From assembly GCA_016841125.1 (NCBI GenBank), contig JAENZU010000183.1, forward strand, positions 1 through 6,945: a stretch of DNA of 6,945 nt, read 5' to 3'. This document shows positions 5,220 to 6,945 of this stretch, in pieces. The stretch's first letter is position 1; each line of letters opens with the position of its first letter. A program made the position numbers and the translations under genes. The DNA is from Melioribacter sp. Its GTDB lineage: Bacteria > Bacteroidota > Ignavibacteria > Ignavibacteriales > Melioribacteraceae. The notes under the pieces were generated by a model. It did no database searches. It was not told the origin of the DNA and saw nothing but the letters and a program-made list of their open reading frames with translations.

Positions 5220-6945
5220 TTAAGTGAAGCTACTAATTTTTTCCATCAATTCATCAGCACGTTTTTCAATTTCAGCAGATTCTGTTCCCAATTCATTAAT
5301 AAAACTGTTTTCATCTGCTCTGCCTCTTACAGCTTCAAAATCTGAATCTTTTACTGATTCATCACCGTCAATTCCAAATCCTATTTTTGCGAATGAACCA
5401 AACTCCTTTTGTGCGTCATTTGCAATCATATTATTTAATCGAATTGAGTTTGATTTCCAGTCAGACACAATTTTAAAAATTATCTCCGGAGTGATATCAC
5501 TCAGCTTTGTTTCAAATGTTCTTTCAATTAAACTTGCGCACCAATCCCATTCGAACTGATCATACGATTGCTGAATATGTGTCAATTCATTTTGAATTTC
5601 TTCAAGCGAGTTAATGTCTGAACTTTCAATTTTCGATAGAAGCTTATCTATTTTGTAGTCGGGAGCTAGCAATCCGGCTAAGTCGTACCATTTAACCAAA
5701 CCCCTGCTCGTATCGGATTGTAAAAGCGATTTAACTTCATCCCATGCAGCGTGTTCATTCAGTTCACTGATCCGCTTGATAAGACAATCACCTAAAAATA
5801 TTTTTACTCCCATTTCATAATATTTACGGGAAGACTTAATTAATAATCTCTTGAGATAAATACCGTTATAGTTAACATGCTGTTTGCTTTTGGGAGTATT
5901 CTCATAAAGCGTATTCAATTCGTCAATGGCATTTACCATTTTGCCGACAATGTAAGGGCTGAATAAATCGAAGTTTATCAAATCCAATTTTGCAGTATCT
6001 TTTCGTCTGTCCCGCTTTTTCCATTTTTGGCTGTCGCGTCTTGTACCAACTGCAAATAAATTCAATGCAGGAGTAATGTAGCTTTTGCCTTCTTCTTCGT
6101 TGATATAGGAAAACGGCAGATTCGTTGTATCGAAATTAGTATAGTGCTTGCCTATAATTGTGGTAAACGGTGCGGTTCTGCAAGGCCAGAGCATATAGCT
6201 GAAAGATCCGGTTTTTGATCCGCGTTCTAAAATACCTTGGTGCAAAGGACCCAACTTATACATATGATTGCTTTGGTTTGTACCGCTGCCTGCATTATAA
6301 AATGAATAGTAACCGGCAATTAGAAGTGATGATTTGTGATGCGTAACAGTATACGGACCTGCGAACACCGAACATGCCTCACCGTGAAAAGCTTCGGAGT
6401 TTGCAAAGAAAGCTGAATTCTCAGCCGAATACTGTTTGCCGATTTTTACACCCTGTCCAATAAAGCAATGATGAAGTAATACCGCATCATCAATATCAGC
6501 ACCCGAGAGTATGATGAAATTTTTGGCAATCACGTTACTGCCAATGAATACGGGATCTTCACTCGAACTTGTGATTGTACCATTAGTAAGGATTGACGCA
6601 CCCAGTATTGAAGCGGATGAACCAAAATTTACATTTACAAATGTACCGCAATTTTCTATTCTGCAGCCTTTGCCCACAACCCCAACTGTTGATCTCCTGC
6701 TCAAAGAATATTCATCAATCATTTGTTCAAGTTTTTCAATTAAGATTTTGTTATGACGATAGAAAACAAGCATATAAGCAAGGTTTGCAGAAAGTTTATC
6801 AAATATTTTCAGCGTACGTCCGCCGCCCTCATTAACTATATCCAATTGAGTGCCGTTACCGAAAGAAGTTTCTCCTTCGACTAACATTTTTGCAACATTA
6901 TTAATTATTGCACCATCATCAATTCTATAGTTGGATAATAATTTT
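5220..6945 (-). CDS. DUF4954 family protein, left-handed beta-helix (N-terminus outside window)
   Basis: The frame is open from the right edge to a TAA at 5220-5222, giving 574 residues. The first ATG inside (6885-6887) is internal: the codons before it (KLLSNYRIDDGAIINNVAK) continue the family's conserved sequence. Full-length members are about 660 residues, so roughly 100 are missing. From 6887, residues about 67-160 show hexapeptide-type repeats (VFIGSNVIAKNFIILSGADI), the left-handed beta-helix of acyltransferases and sugar nucleotidyltransferases. The conserved core follows: FAGPYTVTHHKSSLLIAG (175-192), NQSNHMYKLGPLHQGI (204-219), NLPFSY (256-261) and KWKKRDRRKD (288-297). The end is helical and includes the family's DAQKEF and DFEAVRG strings. 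No signal peptide is seen in the visible part, so it is probably cytoplasmic. The histidine-rich core suggests a catalytic or metal site, but the reaction is unknown. Confidence 0.9.
   Translation of the reverse strand, partial: KLLSNYRIDDGAIINNVAKMLVEGETSFGNGTQLDIVNEGGGRTLKIFDKLSANLAYMLVFYRHNKILIEKLEQMIDEYSLSRRSTVGVVGKGCRIENCGTFVNVNFGSSASILGASILTNGTITSSSEDPVFIGSNVIAKNFIILSGADIDDAVLLHHCFIGQGVKIGKQYSAENSAFFANSEAFHGEACSVFAGPYTVTHHKSSLLIAGYYSFYNAGSGTNQSNHMYKLGPLHQGILERGSKTGSFSYMLWPCRTAPFTTIIGKHYTNFDTTNLPFSYINEEEGKSYITPALNLFAVGTRRDSQKWKKRDRRKDTAKLDLINFDLFSPYIVGKMVNAIDELNTLYENTPKSKQHVNYNGIYLKRLLIKSSRKYYEMGVKIFLGDCLIKRISELNEHAAWDEVKSLLQSDTSRGLVKWYDLAGLLAPDYKIDKLLSKIESSDINSLEEIQNELTHIQQSYDQFEWDWCASLIERTFETKLSDITPEIIFKIVSDWKSNSIRLNNMIANDAQKEFGSFAKIGFGIDGDESVKDSDFEAVRGRADENSFINELGTESAEIEKRADELMEKISSFT

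Noticed and set aside
1..6945. A defence system, mobile element or CRISPR array.
   Set aside because: No transposase, integrase, nuclease, cas gene, regularly spaced repeat or attachment-site duplication was found; all genes fit ordinary chromosomal families.

Overview
The window is AT-rich DNA from a Gram-negative bacterium, most likely of the Bacteroidota/Ignavibacteriota (Fibrobacteres-Chlorobi-Bacteroidetes) group. This rests on recognised protein families, not on a search. A DUF4954 protein is typical of that group. The exported ~920-residue M14 peptidase with a glutamine-amidotransferase-like tail and the small secreted HEAT-repeat protein also fit. Shine-Dalgarno sites are weak or absent before most genes, which also suits the group.

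Layout: (1) 1-135 is the tail of a membrane protein running in from the left. (2) 136-333 is non-coding and carries a perfect TATAAT box followed by a 15-bp palindrome. (3) 334-1599 encodes a large ECF sigma factor with a helical, TPR-like C-terminal extension (ECF42/COG4941 type). (4) 1600-1778 is non-coding with small hairpins. (5) 1779-2162 encodes a cysteine-rich secreted HEAT-repeat protein. (6) 2163-2420 is a regulatory-looking region: a three-copy 13-bp repeat, its last copy overlapping the -35 box of a near-consensus sigma70 promoter, then a leader of about 150 nt with another hairpin. (7) 2421-5180 encodes the exported M14-type zinc carboxypeptidase. (8) 5191-5217 is a perfect 11-bp stem-loop between convergent genes. 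(9) From 5220 to the right edge, on the minus strand, is most of a DUF4954 protein with a left-handed beta-helix; its N-terminus lies outside the window.

The three complete plus-strand genes are separated by 180-260 bp and probably form separate transcription units. No shared pathway is evident. The sigma factor is a cytoplasmic regulator; the HEAT protein and the peptidase are predicted to be exported; the DUF4954 protein looks cytoplasmic and may act on sugar nucleotides or acyl groups, but its function is unknown. I see no mobile element, CRISPR array, tRNA or rRNA. The most interesting structure is the repeat/promoter cluster at 2204-2262. Nothing else points strongly to an undescribed multi-gene system.
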